This document shows positions 7,858 to 16,898 of a DNA stretch of 64,000 nt, in pieces. The position numbers and the translations under genes are program-made. The stretch's first letter is position 1, and each line of letters starts with the position of its first letter. Source of the stretch: Brevundimonas sp. Its GTDB lineage: Bacteria > Pseudomonadota > Alphaproteobacteria > Caulobacterales > Caulobacteraceae. The notes beneath the pieces are model-generated. The model had not been told where the DNA came from. It was given only the letters and a program-made list of their open reading frames with translations, and searched no databases. The stretch lies in assembly GCF_016742135.1 (NCBI RefSeq), contig NZ_JACVCG010000001.1, positions 124,001 to 188,000 on the forward strand, read 5' to 3'.

Positions 7858-8910
7858 TCAGCGTCGCGCGCTCTCCAGCCGCGCCACCGCCCATCCGGCC
7901 GCGTCCCTGACCACAGGGTCCGGATCCCCGGTCAGGCGCCGGGCGATATCAAGCAGAGCGACGTCGCCGCTGTTTCCGATGGCGTACAGCACATTGCGCA
8001 CGAACCGGTCGCGGCCGATCCGCTTGATCGGGCTCTTGCGGAAGCGCGCGCGAAACCCGGCGTCGTCCAGCGCCGCCAGCTCGGCCAGCGGGGGGCTCAC
8101 CGCCTCGTCGCGGGCCGCCAGTCGCGCCTCGCGTGAGGTCTCGGCGAACTTGTTCCACGGACAGACCGCCAGACAGTCGTCACAGCCATAGATGCGGCTG
8201 CCTGTCGCCTCGCGGAACTCCTCCGCCCAGGGTCCCGCGAACTCGATGGTCAGATAGGACAGGCACCGCCGGGCATCCAGCTGGAACGGCGCGGGAAAGG
8301 CCCCCGTCGGGCAGGCATCCAGACAGGCGGTGCAGGAGCCGCAGTGCTCCCCTTCCGCCTCATCAACCGACAGGTCGGCCGCCGACAGGATCACCCCCAG
8401 GAACAGCCAATTGCCATGCCGGCGCGACAGCAGATTGGTGTGCTTGCCCTGCCAGCCGAGGCCGGCGCGCTGGGCCAGCGGCTTTTCCATCAGGGGGGCG
8501 GTGTCGACGAACACCTTTACGTCTTCGCCGGTCTTGGCCGCGATAAAACCCGCCAGCGTCTTCAGTCGCCCCTTGATCAGCTCGTGATAGTCGTCGCCGC
8601 GGGCGTAGACCGAGATATAGCCGCGCGATCCGTCCTCCAGCTCGACCAGCGGATCGGTGCCGGGACCATAGTTGAGGCCCAGCACGATGGCGGTGCGCGC
8701 CCGGTCCCACATGGCGGTCGGATGGCGCCGCCGGTCCAGCGTGGTCTCCATCCACGCCATCTCGCCATGCCGCCCCGCCTCGACGAACTGGCCCAGATGA
8801 TCGCCGGCGGCCCAGGCCGCCCCGGCTGACGCCAGCCGGCAGGCGTCAAAGCCCAGCGCCGTCGCGCGGGCGCGGATCTCCTCGACCAGACTGTTGATGG
8901 GGTCGCTCAT
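7858..8910 (-). CDS. queG: Epoxyqueuosine reductase
   Basis: Cobalamin-dependent iron-sulfur enzyme that makes the last step of queuosine tRNA modification (epoxyqueuosine to queuosine). At 350 residues it is a full-length QueG. Two [4Fe-4S] sites are visible: CGSCTACLDACPTGA, near residue 190, and CDDCLAVCPWN, near residue 240. The C terminus contains a HEAT-like repeat (AIGNSGDVALLDIARRL), usual for QueG. The gene stands alone between the FKBP gene and a GST gene on the same strand, 24 bp apart. Confidence 0.96.
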   Translation of the reverse strand: MSDPINSLVEEIRARATALGFDACRLASAGAAWAAGDHLGQFVEAGRHGEMAWMETTLDRRRHPTAMWDRARTAIVLGLNYGPGTDPLVELEDGSRGYISVYARGDDYHELIKGRLKTLAGFIAAKTGEDVKVFVDTAPLMEKPLAQRAGLGWQGKHTNLLSRRHGNWLFLGVILSAADLSVDEAEGEHCGSCTACLDACPTGAFPAPFQLDARRCLSYLTIEFAGPWAEEFREATGSRIYGCDDCLAVCPWNKFAETSREARLAARDEAVSPPLAELAALDDAGFRARFRKSPIKRIGRDRFVRNVLYAIGNSGDVALLDIARRLTGDPDPVVRDAAGWAVARLESARR

Positions 8911-8934
8911 CGCCCCGCCTTGCCGCGAACGGGC

Positions 8935-9606
8935 CTAGAAGTCGAGGTCGTCGTAGTGGGCAACGGGCGGCTGGCCCGGCAGGCGGTCGGCCAGCAGCGG
9001 CCGGAAACACGGCCGGCACTTCGCCCGCACATACCAGTCCTTGAGCGCCGGATACGTCGCCCAGGCGATCTCGCCGAAATAGTCCAGCACCGACAGGTGC
9101 GCCGCCGCCACCAGATCGGCCTGACCCAGCCGACGTCCCGCCAGCCAGTCGCGCCCCCGCGCCAACCCTTCCAGCTCGACCAGATGCGCCTTCAGCGCCT
9201 CCCGCCCGGCCCTGAGGGCGCGCGCTTCGGGCGGGCCCAGCCGCAGCAGGGGCTTTTCCATCCGCTCGTGCAGCAGGATGGCCTGGACCTCGTCGGTGAA
9301 TTTCCGCTCGAACCAGCCGGTCAGCCGGCGGGTCTCGGCGCGTTCGGCCTCGTCCCGGGTGAACAGCAGCTTGCCCTCGGTCTGGTCGTCGACCCAGCCC
9401 AGGATGGCAGCGCTCTCGCACAGCACCAGGTCCCCGACCGTCAACACCGGGGGCATGCCCGACGGGTTCAGCCCGTGCAGCGGACAGTCGTCCTCCCACG
9501 GTTTGACCGGCGTCTCGCGCACGGCGATCTTCGCCTCGCCCAGCGCCAGGCGCGCGCACCGCGATCCCGGGTCGAAGGCGAAATGAAGCAGCACGGACTC
9601 GGCCAT
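8935..9606 (-). CDS. Glutathione S-transferase family protein
   Basis: A 223-residue cytoplasmic protein with a thioredoxin-like N-terminal domain: HFAFDPGSRCARLALGEAKI, then LNPSGMPPVLTVGDLVLCES, which has the cis-Pro and the E-S glutathione-binding pair. An all-helical C-terminal half includes LGQADLVAAAHLSVLDYFGE, the usual N-capping motif region. The catalytic position near the N terminus is Ser/Cys-like (PGSRC), not Tyr, which suggests a bacterial beta- or zeta-like class. The substrate is unknown. Confidence 0.85.
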   Translation of the reverse strand: MAESVLLHFAFDPGSRCARLALGEAKIAVRETPVKPWEDDCPLHGLNPSGMPPVLTVGDLVLCESAAILGWVDDQTEGKLLFTRDEAERAETRRLTGWFERKFTDEVQAILLHERMEKPLLRLGPPEARALRAGREALKAHLVELEGLARGRDWLAGRRLGQADLVAAAHLSVLDYFGEIAWATYPALKDWYVRAKCRPCFRPLLADRLPGQPPVAHYDDLDF

Positions 9607-9655
9607 GGGGCCTCCATGCCCCAGGGGTCGTTAAGCGGACGTTTACCGCGTGGCC

Positions 9656-10327
9656 TCAGCCCCAGGGCCCGCGCCGCACCGGCGGCAGGCCGGGGACCAA
9701 TGTCGGCGCGCCCATCCGGGTGGTGTCTTCGGCGGTCCGGATCAGCGCCCAGCCCCCCCAGGCCATCCAGATGGCCAGGATCAGGCCCGCCGCAGCGTCC
9801 AGCGCGGGGGCACCGAGCATGACCCCGGCCACGAGGCCGAGGGCCAGAACCCCCGCCGCCGCCAGCTCGGCGATCGACTGGTCCCGCACCTCGCCGCGCA
9901 CCGCGGCCGGCTGCGACGCCACCGCCCGACCGCGCAGCCAAGCCAGCCCCAGTGTCAGGCCGATGACGGCCAGCGCCGCCCCTGGTCCCCAATAGCCGCC
10001 CGACAGCGGTACCGGCTGGATAATCCGCGCCAGGGCGACCAGTCCCATGAACGCCCCTGCGGCCATCACCATACTGCCCTTCAGGCGGCGGATGCGACCC
10101 TCCGGCTCCCCGGTTGTCCGCCCGGTACCCGCGATCATGCCCAGCGCCAGAAGGTCGATGAGGCTGTCTGTCAGGGCGGTCAGCGCCCCGACCGACCCCG
10201 TGGCCCGCACGGCGAAGACCTTTACCGCCACTATCCCCATGACCAGCGCCCAGACAGCCCATGTCCCGGACAGGCTCTGGCCGATGGGGGAGGAGGGGGA
10301 CGGCGTCATGGCGGGCTTGTCGCCCAT
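9656..10327 (-). CDS. CDF-like integral membrane protein, probably degenerate
   Basis: A 223-residue protein with about six hydrophobic segments. The segment SVGALTALTDSLIDLLALGM resembles CDF TM2 and keeps a DxxxD spacing. The TM5 region, VRDQSIAELAAAGVLALGL, lacks the HxxxD partner site, and there is no C-terminal cytoplasmic domain after the sixth segment (it ends at GLPPVRRGPWG). This looks like the transmembrane half of a cation diffusion facilitator that has lost half its metal site. It may be non-transporting or have another role. It reads away from the HTH/citrate-synthase gene across a 111-bp divergent region. Confidence 0.55.
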   Translation of the reverse strand: MGDKPAMTPSPSSPIGQSLSGTWAVWALVMGIVAVKVFAVRATGSVGALTALTDSLIDLLALGMIAGTGRTTGEPEGRIRRLKGSMVMAAGAFMGLVALARIIQPVPLSGGYWGPGAALAVIGLTLGLAWLRGRAVASQPAAVRGEVRDQSIAELAAAGVLALGLVAGVMLGAPALDAAAGLILAIWMAWGGWALIRTAEDTTRMGAPTLVPGLPPVRRGPWG

Positions 10328-10438
10328 CGACGCGGGCTTGCCAATGGTCCCCGATGCGGCTCAGACACCCTTGTGTCATGAAATCGTCCCAGATCGGGTA
10401 TTGAGTGGCATTCTCACGATTTTCTGCACGGGGCGGGC

Positions 10439-11599
10439 ATGAACGCAGACCACGGCTGGATCGGACGCACCGAGGCTCTGAGGCGGCTGGGGGTCAAGAC
10501 CCAGACCCTCTACGCCTACGTCAGCCGTGGCCGCATCGCGGCTCGCCCGGACCCGAGCGACCCGCGTCGCAGCCTCTATGCCGAAAGCGATATCGAGCGC
10601 CTTGAGGCCGGGGATCGCGCGGCCGCACCTGCGATACTCAGCCGGGGGGCGGCGGGACGGGGCGAGGCCGAGGTCTTCTCGACCCTGTCGACCCGGATCG
10701 ACGGTCGGCTTTGCTATGCGGGCCTCGACGTGGCCCAGCTCTCGGCCCAGTCCACGCTTGAGGACGTCGCCCGGCGTCTCTGGGGGCTGAAGTCGGCCCA
10801 GCCGCTGATGGGGCTGAAGCCCCGCGTCGATGCCGTGACCGGGGCCTCCATCCGCCTTCGGACCTGCGCCTGTCTGGCAAGGCGCGCGGCCGAGGACCTC
10901 CCGCTTCCCGGACGCGATCCTGACGCCCTCCGTGCCGAGGCCGCCGACATCCTGAACGAGGTCATCGATGCGGCTGCGGGATCGGGCCCGCGTCTGTTGT
11001 TCCACCAGCGTCTGGCCCGCGGTTGGAAGCTGATCGAGCGGGACGCCGATCTGATCCGGCGCGCTCTCGTTATGTGTGCCGATGATCTGGCCATGGCCCC
11101 CATCCTGGCGGCCCGCACGACAGCCCAGTCGGGGGCTCCCCTGGCCGGGGCGGCTCTGGCCGGCGTCACGGCGTTGATGGGATCGCCGGTGATGACGCAG
11201 ACCCGTATCGCCGCCTCCTGGGTGGTTCAGGCGCGGCGCAACCCGGCCCAGGCCCTGTCCCGCGCGATCGAGGAAACAGGGACCGCTCCCGGCTTCATCG
11301 ATCCGGCCTCCCCCGACACGGACGAAATCCGCGCCCGCACCCTGATCGAGGCATCGCGCCTGCCGTCGGATCTCGAGGCCGTGTGGCGTGAGGGAGAGAC
11401 GCGCGGTCTGGTCCCCGGCCTGCCGCTGGCGCTGGCGCTGCTCGCCCGCCGTCTCGACCTGCCGCGCGACGGGGCCGTCGACCTGCTGGTGCTCGGCCGT
11501 CTGACCGGCCTTTTGGGACATGTTCTGGATCAGGCGATTGGCGGCTCGCCTATCCGCACCCGACTGCGCTATGTGGGTCCTACTCCCGGCGCCAACTGA
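10439..11599 (+). CDS. MerR-type HTH fused to a citrate-synthase-like domain
   Basis: A 386-residue fusion. Residues 7-56 form a MerR/excisionase-like winged HTH ([20 protein letters not shown], then [11 protein letters not shown]). Residues of about 75-375 follow the citrate synthase fold. The three catalytic sites seem lost: the GPLHGG His region reads [10 protein letters not shown], the GHPLY His region reads [15 protein letters not shown], and the NVDF Asp region reads [12 protein letters not shown]-citrate synthase proteins are known in alphaproteobacteria. Here an inactive, ligand-sensing regulator is the most economical reading. The divergent CDF-like gene is a candidate target, as is uppP 41 bp downstream. 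Confidence 0.82.
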   Translation: MNADHGWIGRTEALRRLGVKTQTLYAYVSRGRIAARPDPSDPRRSLYAESDIERLEAGDRAAAPAILSRGAAGRGEAEVFSTLSTRIDGRLCYAGLDVAQLSAQSTLEDVARRLWGLKSAQPLMGLKPRVDAVTGASIRLRTCACLARRAAEDLPLPGRDPDALRAEAADILNEVIDAAAGSGPRLLFHQRLARGWKLIERDADLIRRALVMCADDLAMAPILAARTTAQSGAPLAGAALAGVTALMGSPVMTQTRIAASWVVQARRNPAQALSRAIEETGTAPGFIDPASPDTDEIRARTLIEASRLPSDLEAVWREGETRGLVPGLPLALALLARRLDLPRDGAVDLLVLGRLTGLLGHVLDQAIGGSPIRTRLRYVGPTPGAN

Positions 11600-11640
11600 C
11601 GTCATCCTGCCGGGCCACTGACATCCGACAAGGGGATCCG

Positions 11641-12447
11641 ATGGCCGACTGGCTGCTGGCGATTATTCTGGGGCTGGTCGAAGGCCTGACCGAGTTCATT
11701 CCGGTGTCCTCGACGGGGCATCTGCTGTTGCTCGGCCATTTCCTCGGCTTTGAAAGCACCGGCAAGACGTTCGAGATCGTCATTCAGCTGGGTGCCCTGC
11801 TGGCCATCATCAGTGTCTATTTCAAACGCCTGTGGACACTGGCGACCCGCTGGCCCTTCGATGCCGAGGCCCGACGCTTCCTGATCGGCCTTCTGGTCGC
11901 CTTTGCGCCCGCCGTGGTGATCGGCGTCTTCGCCTATGACTTCATCAAGCTGGTGCTGTTCGAGACGCCGGTGGTGATCTGCGTCGCCCTGATCATCGGC
12001 GGCATCCTGCTGCTGATGCTGGACCGGATGAAGAAGGTGCCGGTCTATCTCGAGGCCGACCGCTATCCGATGCGGATCTATCTGTTGATCGGCCTGTTCC
12101 AGTGCCTGGCCATGATCCCGGGCGTGTCGCGGTCGGGGGCGACGATCGCCGGCGGCCTGCTGCTGGGGACGGACAAGCGCTCCGCCGCCGAGTTCAGCTT
12201 CTTCCTCGCCCTGCCCACCATGGGGGCGGCGGTCGCCTATGACCTGCTGCAGAACTGGGAGCGGCTGGATTTCAGCGACGCGGGCCTGATCGCCATCGGC
12301 TTCGTCACCGCGTTTCTCACCGCGCTGGCGGTGGTCAAGCTGCTGCTGGACTTCGTGTCCCGCCACGGCTTTGCCCCGTTCGCCTGGTGGCGGATTGTCG
12401 TCGGGGTCGTGGGTCTGGTTCTGCTGGGCCTCGGCGTCGGGGCCTGA
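11641..12447 (+). CDS. uppP: Undecaprenyl-diphosphate phosphatase
   Basis: Integral membrane enzyme (BacA/UppP) that dephosphorylates undecaprenyl pyrophosphate to recycle the lipid carrier for peptidoglycan and other surface polymers. At 268 residues it is full length, with about eight helices. Both catalytic signatures are present: [15 protein letters not shown] near residue 17 and [13 protein letters not shown] near residue 160. The gene follows the HTH/citrate-synthase fusion by 41 bp and converges with the NDUFA9-like gene. Confidence 0.97.
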   Translation: MADWLLAIILGLVEGLTEFIPVSSTGHLLLLGHFLGFESTGKTFEIVIQLGALLAIISVYFKRLWTLATRWPFDAEARRFLIGLLVAFAPAVVIGVFAYDFIKLVLFETPVVICVALIIGGILLLMLDRMKKVPVYLEADRYPMRIYLLIGLFQCLAMIPGVSRSGATIAGGLLLGTDKRSAAEFSFFLALPTMGAAVAYDLLQNWERLDFSDAGLIAIGFVTAFLTALAVVKLLLDFVSRHGFAPFAWWRIVVGVVGLVLLGLGVGA

Positions 12448-12452
12448 GGGGC

Positions 12453-13427
12453 TCAGCCGGCGGGCTGTTCGGCGAACTGGCCGCCCCGGCGGTAGCGCCA
12501 CAGATAGCTGGGCACCACGGCCGCCATGCCGGTCGGCTCGATCCCCAGATCTGCCAGGCCCGTCGCGCCCTCGGACACGACATTGTCGGTCTGCATCAGC
12601 AGGATCTGGTCGCGCGTCAGCACCGGGGGAATACCGACCAGCGTCGTCAGTTGCGCCACCGAGCCGATGGCCCGGGCGACCGGGAAGGGCAGGGGCAGCA
12701 GCAGGCGATGACGACCCGTCTCGCGCGCGATCATCTTCAGCACCTCTTCAAAGGTGATGACCGTCGGTCCGCCCAGCTCGACCGTCTGGCCGGCCCGCGC
12801 CGGATCGGTGGCCATGCGCGCCACGGCCTCGGCCACATCGCCGACGAACACGGGTTGGAAGCGCGTCCGCCCGCCGCCGATCAGCGGCAGGGCCGGGGCC
12901 ATCCCCGACAGGGCCGCGAACCGGTCGAAGAAGCCGTCGCCCGGGCCGAACACGATGGACGGGCGCACGATGACGGCACCGGGGAAGGCTTCGGTGACGG
13001 CGGCTTCGCCGCGCGCCTTGGAGCGGGCATAGGCGGACTCGCTGTTCGGATCCGCACCGATGGCCGACATCTGCACCATGCGGCGGGCCCCGGCGGCCTT
13101 CGCGGCCTCGGCCACGGTGCGGGCACCCTCCACGTGAATGCGCTCAAAGGCCTTCGAGCCTGGACGCTCATACAGGATGCCGACCAGATTGATGACAATG
13201 TCCGCGCCCGCCACGGCGGTCCGCACCGTCTCCGCATCGGTGATGTCGCCATAGATGGGCATCACCTGGCCGACGTCGCCCAGCGGCTTCAGATCATGGG
13301 CCAGGTTGGGATTGCGCACGGCTACCCGGACGCGCAGGCCGCGCCGCGCCAGGGCGCGCACCACCTGGGTCCCGACAAAGCCGGATCCCCCGAACACAGT
13401 GACCAGACCCGAACCGGACGGCATCAT
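12453..13427 (-). CDS. NDUFA9-like NAD(P)-binding protein (atypical SDR, complex I associated)
   Basis: Extended or atypical short-chain dehydrogenase of 324 residues. The Rossmann motif is VFGGSGFVGTQVVRAL at the N terminus, followed by DIVINLVGILYE and then YARSKARGEAAV, the altered YxxxK region. FVGDVAEAVARM and the C terminus are as in the complex I NDUFA9 subunit family of alphaproteobacteria. Mitochondrial NDUFA9 binds NADPH at the edge of complex I, and bacterial homologues are presumed to act in complex I assembly or stability. No nuo genes lie in this window. Confidence 0.88.
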   Translation of the reverse strand: MMPSGSGLVTVFGGSGFVGTQVVRALARRGLRVRVAVRNPNLAHDLKPLGDVGQVMPIYGDITDAETVRTAVAGADIVINLVGILYERPGSKAFERIHVEGARTVAEAAKAAGARRMVQMSAIGADPNSESAYARSKARGEAAVTEAFPGAVIVRPSIVFGPGDGFFDRFAALSGMAPALPLIGGGRTRFQPVFVGDVAEAVARMATDPARAGQTVELGGPTVITFEEVLKMIARETGRHRLLLPLPFPVARAIGSVAQLTTLVGIPPVLTRDQILLMQTDNVVSEGATGLADLGIEPTGMAAVVPSYLWRYRRGGQFAEQPAG

Positions 13428-13536
13428 CAGCCATGCTCCCTGAAAGGCCCCGACGACGGGCCGCTTGCGATGGGGGGATAGACGATGCGCCCGCGCCGGG
13501 CAATGCGGCTGCGTGTCGGTATGAGGCCGGAATTGG

Positions 13537-13568
13537 AAAACCCCCCGCCGTGGTCCGGCGAGGGGTTT
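13537..13568 (-). terminator. Rho-independent terminator after tRNA-Ala
   Basis: On the minus strand AAACCCCTCGCCG pairs with CGGCGGGGGGTTT around a short GACCA-type loop and ends in TTTT, just two bases after the tRNA CCA end. Confidence 0.8.
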
Positions 13569-13569
13569 A

Positions 13570-13645
13570 TGGTGGAGCTAAGCGGAGTCGAACCGCTGAC
13601 CTCTTGAATGCCATTCAAGCGCTCTACCAACTGAGCTATAGCCCC
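13570..13645 (-). tRNA. tRNA-Ala (anticodon GGC)
   Basis: A 76-nt cloverleaf with CCA encoded. The acceptor is GGGGCTA with TAGCTCC, the D arm contains AGCTCAGTTGGTAGAGC, and the anticodon stem CTTGA/TCAAG encloses ATGGCAT with anticodon GGC. The T arm contains GGTTCGACTCC. It reads GCC and GCU alanine codons. A terminator follows at once. Confidence 0.97.
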
Positions 13646-13721
13646 GAACCTTTGGCGGATGCCGCCGGTCTGGTCCGCCGGTCCCTTGAGGGGGTCCAGC
13701 GAGGCGGCGGAACCTATGTCA

Positions 13722-13743
13722 GGGCTTGATCCCGATCAAGCCC
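13722..13743. repeat. Perfect inverted repeat between tRNA-Ala and the TIGR02300 gene
   Basis: GGGCTTGAT and ATCAAGCCC are exact inverted arms around CCCG. There is no T-tract on either strand, so it is more likely a protein-binding dyad or a processed hairpin than a classical terminator. It lies 76 bp upstream of the tRNA on the tRNA's strand. Confidence 0.6.
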
Positions 13744-13784
13744 GATTCCGCCAAATATTTTCACCGTCGGGACGGCGTGTTTTG

Positions 13785-14249
13785 TCAGTCGTCGTCCTGG
13801 GACGGCTTGACGATCTCGCCCTCGAAATCGTCATCGTCGTCGCCGTCGTCGATGAAGGCGGCCGAGTCATCGTCGTCGTCGTCCAGAACGTCGTCATCGT
13901 CGTTCATGCCGGCGTCGTCATTCGAGGTATCCTCGTCCTCGTCGTCGTCCGGCGTCAGGATCTTCTCATGGCCTTCCTGATCAATTTCGGGGGTCGGCGG
14001 CGTGTCGTCCTCCTCCTCCTCATCGTCGTCGGCGGTCTTGCCCTTGACCTGATCGTCGGTGTCCTCGTCGGTGTCTTCCGGCTCGGGCGCATCGGCCGGG
14101 CGACCGCGACGGTTGCGCAGGCGCAGGGCTTCCTCGGGATCAAACTCGGTGTCGCACTTCGGGCAGTGCGCCGGGCGGCGGTTCAGATCATAGAATTTGG
14201 CCTGGCAGTTCGGGCAGACCTGCTTGGCGCCAAGTTCAGCTTTGCTCAC
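13785..14249 (-). CDS. FYDLN-acid domain protein (TIGR02300 family)
   Basis: Family of unknown function typical of alphaproteobacteria. The GTG at 14249 is preferred because the product then begins MSKAELGAKQVCPNCQAKFY, where homologues begin, and GAAGG lies 9 bp upstream. The ATG 18 bp earlier has no ribosome site. Residues 12-35 hold two CxxC pairs (CPNC and CPKC) around the FYDLN signature, a small zinc-ribbon-like unit. The remaining 120 residues are extremely acidic (runs such as DDDEEEEDD and DDDDDD) and surely disordered. It might act as a histone-like charge mimic, but that is speculation. Confidence 0.88.
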   Translation of the reverse strand: MSKAELGAKQVCPNCQAKFYDLNRRPAHCPKCDTEFDPEEALRLRNRRGRPADAPEPEDTDEDTDDQVKGKTADDDEEEEDDTPPTPEIDQEGHEKILTPDDDEDEDTSNDDAGMNDDDDVLDDDDDDSAAFIDDGDDDDDFEGEIVKPSQDDD

Positions 14250-14387
14250 GGATCGTGACCTTCGCATCGGGTGGATTTCGGGCGGCTCCCTTGCCACCCG
14301 AACGGCCCGCTGTCAAAAGCCATCTTCGCCCGAAAGCCGGTTTCTTCGCGCTGTCTCCCGTTTCCGTGTCTGACCGAAAGGCCGTCC

Positions 14388-15701
14388 GTGGCCGCCGCTT
14401 CCTTGCTCACCGCCCGCCCGGGGGCCGCTCTCTCAGGAACCGTCACCGCCCCGGGGGACAAGTCCGTGTCCCACCGCGCCCTGATCCTCGGCGGCATGGC
14501 CGAGGGTGTCACCGAGATCGAGGGGCTGCTGGAGGGCGAAGACATTCTGGCCACGGCGCGGGCGGTGGCGGCCTTTGGCGCCCGAGTTGCGCGGCTGGGC
14601 CCCGGGCAGTGGATCGTGACCGGCCAGGGCGGCTTTCGTCAGCCCGACAGCGTCATCGACTGCGGCAATGCGGGCACGGGCGTGCGCCTGCTGATTGGGG
14701 CGGCTGCAGGCTATCCGGTCACCGTGACCTTCGACGGGGACGCCAGCTTGCGCAAACGCCCGATGAAGCGGATCACAGGCCCCCTGACCGGGATGGGGGC
14801 ACGCTTTGAATGGCAGGACGACCCGGATCGTCTGCCCCTCCGCCTGACAGGGGGCAAGCTCAAGGGCCTGACCTTCACCCAGGCGGTCGCCTCGGCCCAG
14901 GTCAAATCGGCCCTGTTGCTGGCGGGTCTGAATGCCTCGGGCGACACCGACATCACCGAGCCCGAGCGCAGCCGCGATCATACCGAGCGCATGCTGCGGG
15001 CCTTCGGCGCTGCGGTCCGTGTCCGCGAGGAGGGCCAGGGCTGGCGCATGCGTCTCGCGGGCGGCCAGCGCCTGAGCGGTACGCCCGTCTCCGTCCCCGG
15101 CGACCCCTCGTCCGCCGCCTTTCCGCTGGCCGCCGGCCTGATCGTGCCGGGCAGCGCGGTGACGGTCGAAAACGTCATGCTCAACCCGCTCCGCACGGGC
15201 CTGTTCGACACCTGGCGCGAGATGGGCGCGGACCTTGAGGTCACCAACCGGCGTGAAAGCGGCGGCGAGACCGTGGGCGATATAACCGCGCGGTACTCCT
15301 CCCTCACCGGCGTGGTCGTGCCCGAAGCCCGCGCCGCCTCCATGATCGACGAATATCCGATCCTCGCCGCCACCGCCGCCTTTGCCTCGGGCCGGACCGT
15401 CATGCGGGGCATCGGCGAGATGCGGGTCAAGGAAAGCGACCGCATCGCCCTGATGGCCCGGGGCCTCATGGCCTGCGGTGTGACCGTCGAGGAAGAGCCT
15501 GAGGGCCTGATCGTCACCGGCGGTCCTGTTCAGGGCGGGGCCACCATTGAGACCGCCCACGATCACCGCATCGCCATGAGCCATCTGGTGCTGGGCCTCG
15601 CCGCCGCCCGCCCGGTCACCGTCCGCGACGCCGAAATGATCGCCACCAGCTTTCCGGGGTTTGTGGCGTTGATGCAGGGGCTGGGTGCCGACATTGGCTA
15701 A
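14388..15701 (+). CDS. aroA: 3-phosphoshikimate 1-carboxyvinyltransferase (EPSP synthase)
   Basis: Sixth step of the shikimate pathway, joining shikimate-3-phosphate and PEP. The GTG at 14388 is chosen: GAAAGG lies 6 bp upstream and the product begins [20 protein letters not shown], leading into [13 protein letters not shown], the conserved N-terminal motif. Other signatures are [12 protein letters not shown] and [15 protein letters not shown]. The 437 residues suit the family. The GNAGTGVRL motif keeps Gly-Thr, not the Gly96Ala substitution of class II glyphosate-tolerant forms. A small membrane protein, cmk and rpsA follow on the same strand. Confidence 0.96.
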   Translation: MAAASLLTARPGAALSGTVTAPGDKSVSHRALILGGMAEGVTEIEGLLEGEDILATARAVAAFGARVARLGPGQWIVTGQGGFRQPDSVIDCGNAGTGVRLLIGAAAGYPVTVTFDGDASLRKRPMKRITGPLTGMGARFEWQDDPDRLPLRLTGGKLKGLTFTQAVASAQVKSALLLAGLNASGDTDITEPERSRDHTERMLRAFGAAVRVREEGQGWRMRLAGGQRLSGTPVSVPGDPSSAAFPLAAGLIVPGSAVTVENVMLNPLRTGLFDTWREMGADLEVTNRRESGGETVGDITARYSSLTGVVVPEARAASMIDEYPILAATAAFASGRTVMRGIGEMRVKESDRIALMARGLMACGVTVEEEPEGLIVTGGPVQGGATIETAHDHRIAMSHLVLGLAAARPVTVRDAEMIATSFPGFVALMQGLGADIG

Positions 15702-15717
15702 GCGCTCTCGCAAACCG

Positions 15718-16098
15718 ATGGGGCCGGTTGAGAGGCTTGTGTCCATCGATAAGGCTTGGCGCAGGCGGCAAGACGCGTTCTGGAAGCGCGTGGAGCAGTC
15801 CCGTTACGGGCCTTTGGTATACGGGGCGATGCTTCTCCTGTTTCTCTGTCTCGGTCTGGCGAGTTGCTATTATGCCGTAGAGGCGGCCTCTACTGGCGTC
15901 GTGCGAGGTCGCGGAGGCGCGACATCCTTGTCGACGAGCCCGGCCTGGTTCTCTCTCCGTGTCGGCTGGATGTTCATCGTGGGCGCAGGCTTTGCGGCGC
16001 TTGGTGCGTTCGGTATCTGGAAGACCGTTTTTCCCAGGAAGAAGCAGGCAAATCGACGGAGGAAAGCGTCTGTGAAATGTCCAAACGATCATGACTGA
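15718..16098 (+). CDS. Two-helix membrane protein of unknown function
   Basis: A 126-residue product if translated from the ATG at 15718. GTG at 15685 and TTG at 15694 are also in frame and would overlap the aroA end; none has a clear ribosome site. It has a basic N terminus ([15 protein letters not shown]), a hydrophobic helix ([16 protein letters not shown]) and a second helix ([19 protein letters not shown]), with a basic cytoplasmic tail. Its G+C content is visibly lower than that of its neighbours. It overlaps cmk by 8 bp. In many alphaproteobacteria aroA and cmk are adjacent, so this may be an insertion. Confidence 0.6.
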   Translation: MGPVERLVSIDKAWRRRQDAFWKRVEQSRYGPLVYGAMLLLFLCLGLASCYYAVEAASTGVVRGRGGATSLSTSPAWFSLRVGWMFIVGAGFAALGAFGIWKTVFPRKKQANRRRKASVKCPNDHD

Positions 16099-16744
16099 GA
16101 CTTCCAGCGCCCCCCTCATCATCGCCGTCGACGGCCCGGCCGCTTCCGGCAAGGGCACCATCGCCCAGCGGCTGGCGCAGCACTATGGCCTGCCGCACCT
16201 CGATACGGGCCTGCTGTATCGTGCCGTAGGCCTCGGCGTGCTGGACCGGGGTGGGGACCTCGGGGATGCGGCCATGGCGGAACAGGTCGCCCGCGCGCTC
16301 CAGCCCTCCGACCTGACCGATACCGCCCGCCTGACCGACCGGGGCGCGGGCGAGGCCGCCAGTCGCGTGGCCGGCCATCCCGGCGTGCGGGCCGCCCTTC
16401 TGGACCTTCAGACCCGCTTTGCCCATCAGCCGGGCGGGGCCGTGCTGGACGGGCGCGACATCGGCACCGTCATCGCGCCGGACGCCCCGGCCAAGCTGTT
16501 CGTCACCGCCAGCCCCGAGGTCCGCGCCCGCCGCCGCTGGCTGCAGCTCACGGCGCGCGGCGAGGCCATCGCCTTCGACGACATGCTGGCCGATATCCTG
16601 AAGCGCGACGCCCGCGATGCCGGTCGCGGGGCCGCCCCCATGGTCCAGGCGGCCGACGCGGCCTTGCTGGATACGACCGATATGGATATAGAGGCCGCCT
16701 TCGATGCGGCCCGCCGTATCGTCGAGACCTCGCGAGCGCGCTGA
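16091..16744 (+). CDS. cmk: Cytidylate kinase
   Basis: Cytoplasmic kinase that phosphorylates CMP and dCMP using ATP, needed for CDP recycling. The P-loop [19 protein letters not shown] is at residues 11-29, followed by [12 protein letters not shown], the NMP-binding start, and then [20 protein letters not shown]. At 217 residues it is of usual length. It lies between aroA and rpsA, a classical arrangement (aroA-cmk-rpsA) also known in E. coli. The ATG overlaps the small membrane-protein gene, suggesting coupling. Confidence 0.96.
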   Translation: MTETSSAPLIIAVDGPAASGKGTIAQRLAQHYGLPHLDTGLLYRAVGLGVLDRGGDLGDAAMAEQVARALQPSDLTDTARLTDRGAGEAASRVAGHPGVRAALLDLQTRFAHQPGGAVLDGRDIGTVIAPDAPAKLFVTASPEVRARRRWLQLTARGEAIAFDDMLADILKRDARDAGRGAAPMVQAADAALLDTTDMDIEAAFDAARRIVETSRAR

Positions 16745-16898
16745 CCGGCGGGCAAATCCAACGCAAGGACCCTCGGCCACCGCGGGCGATCGGGCTGCAA
16801 AGCCTAGCCCCGGATCGACTGTCTATCCGAAAGCCAATCCACCCACCGCGCGGACTCCCATGTCCCTGCGCCCAACCCTTTTCCAACCCCAGAGTTTC

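Noticed and set aside
12387..13481. Plus-strand open frame of 364 codons
   Set aside because: Antisense to the NDUFA9-like gene, whose Rossmann motifs are clear.
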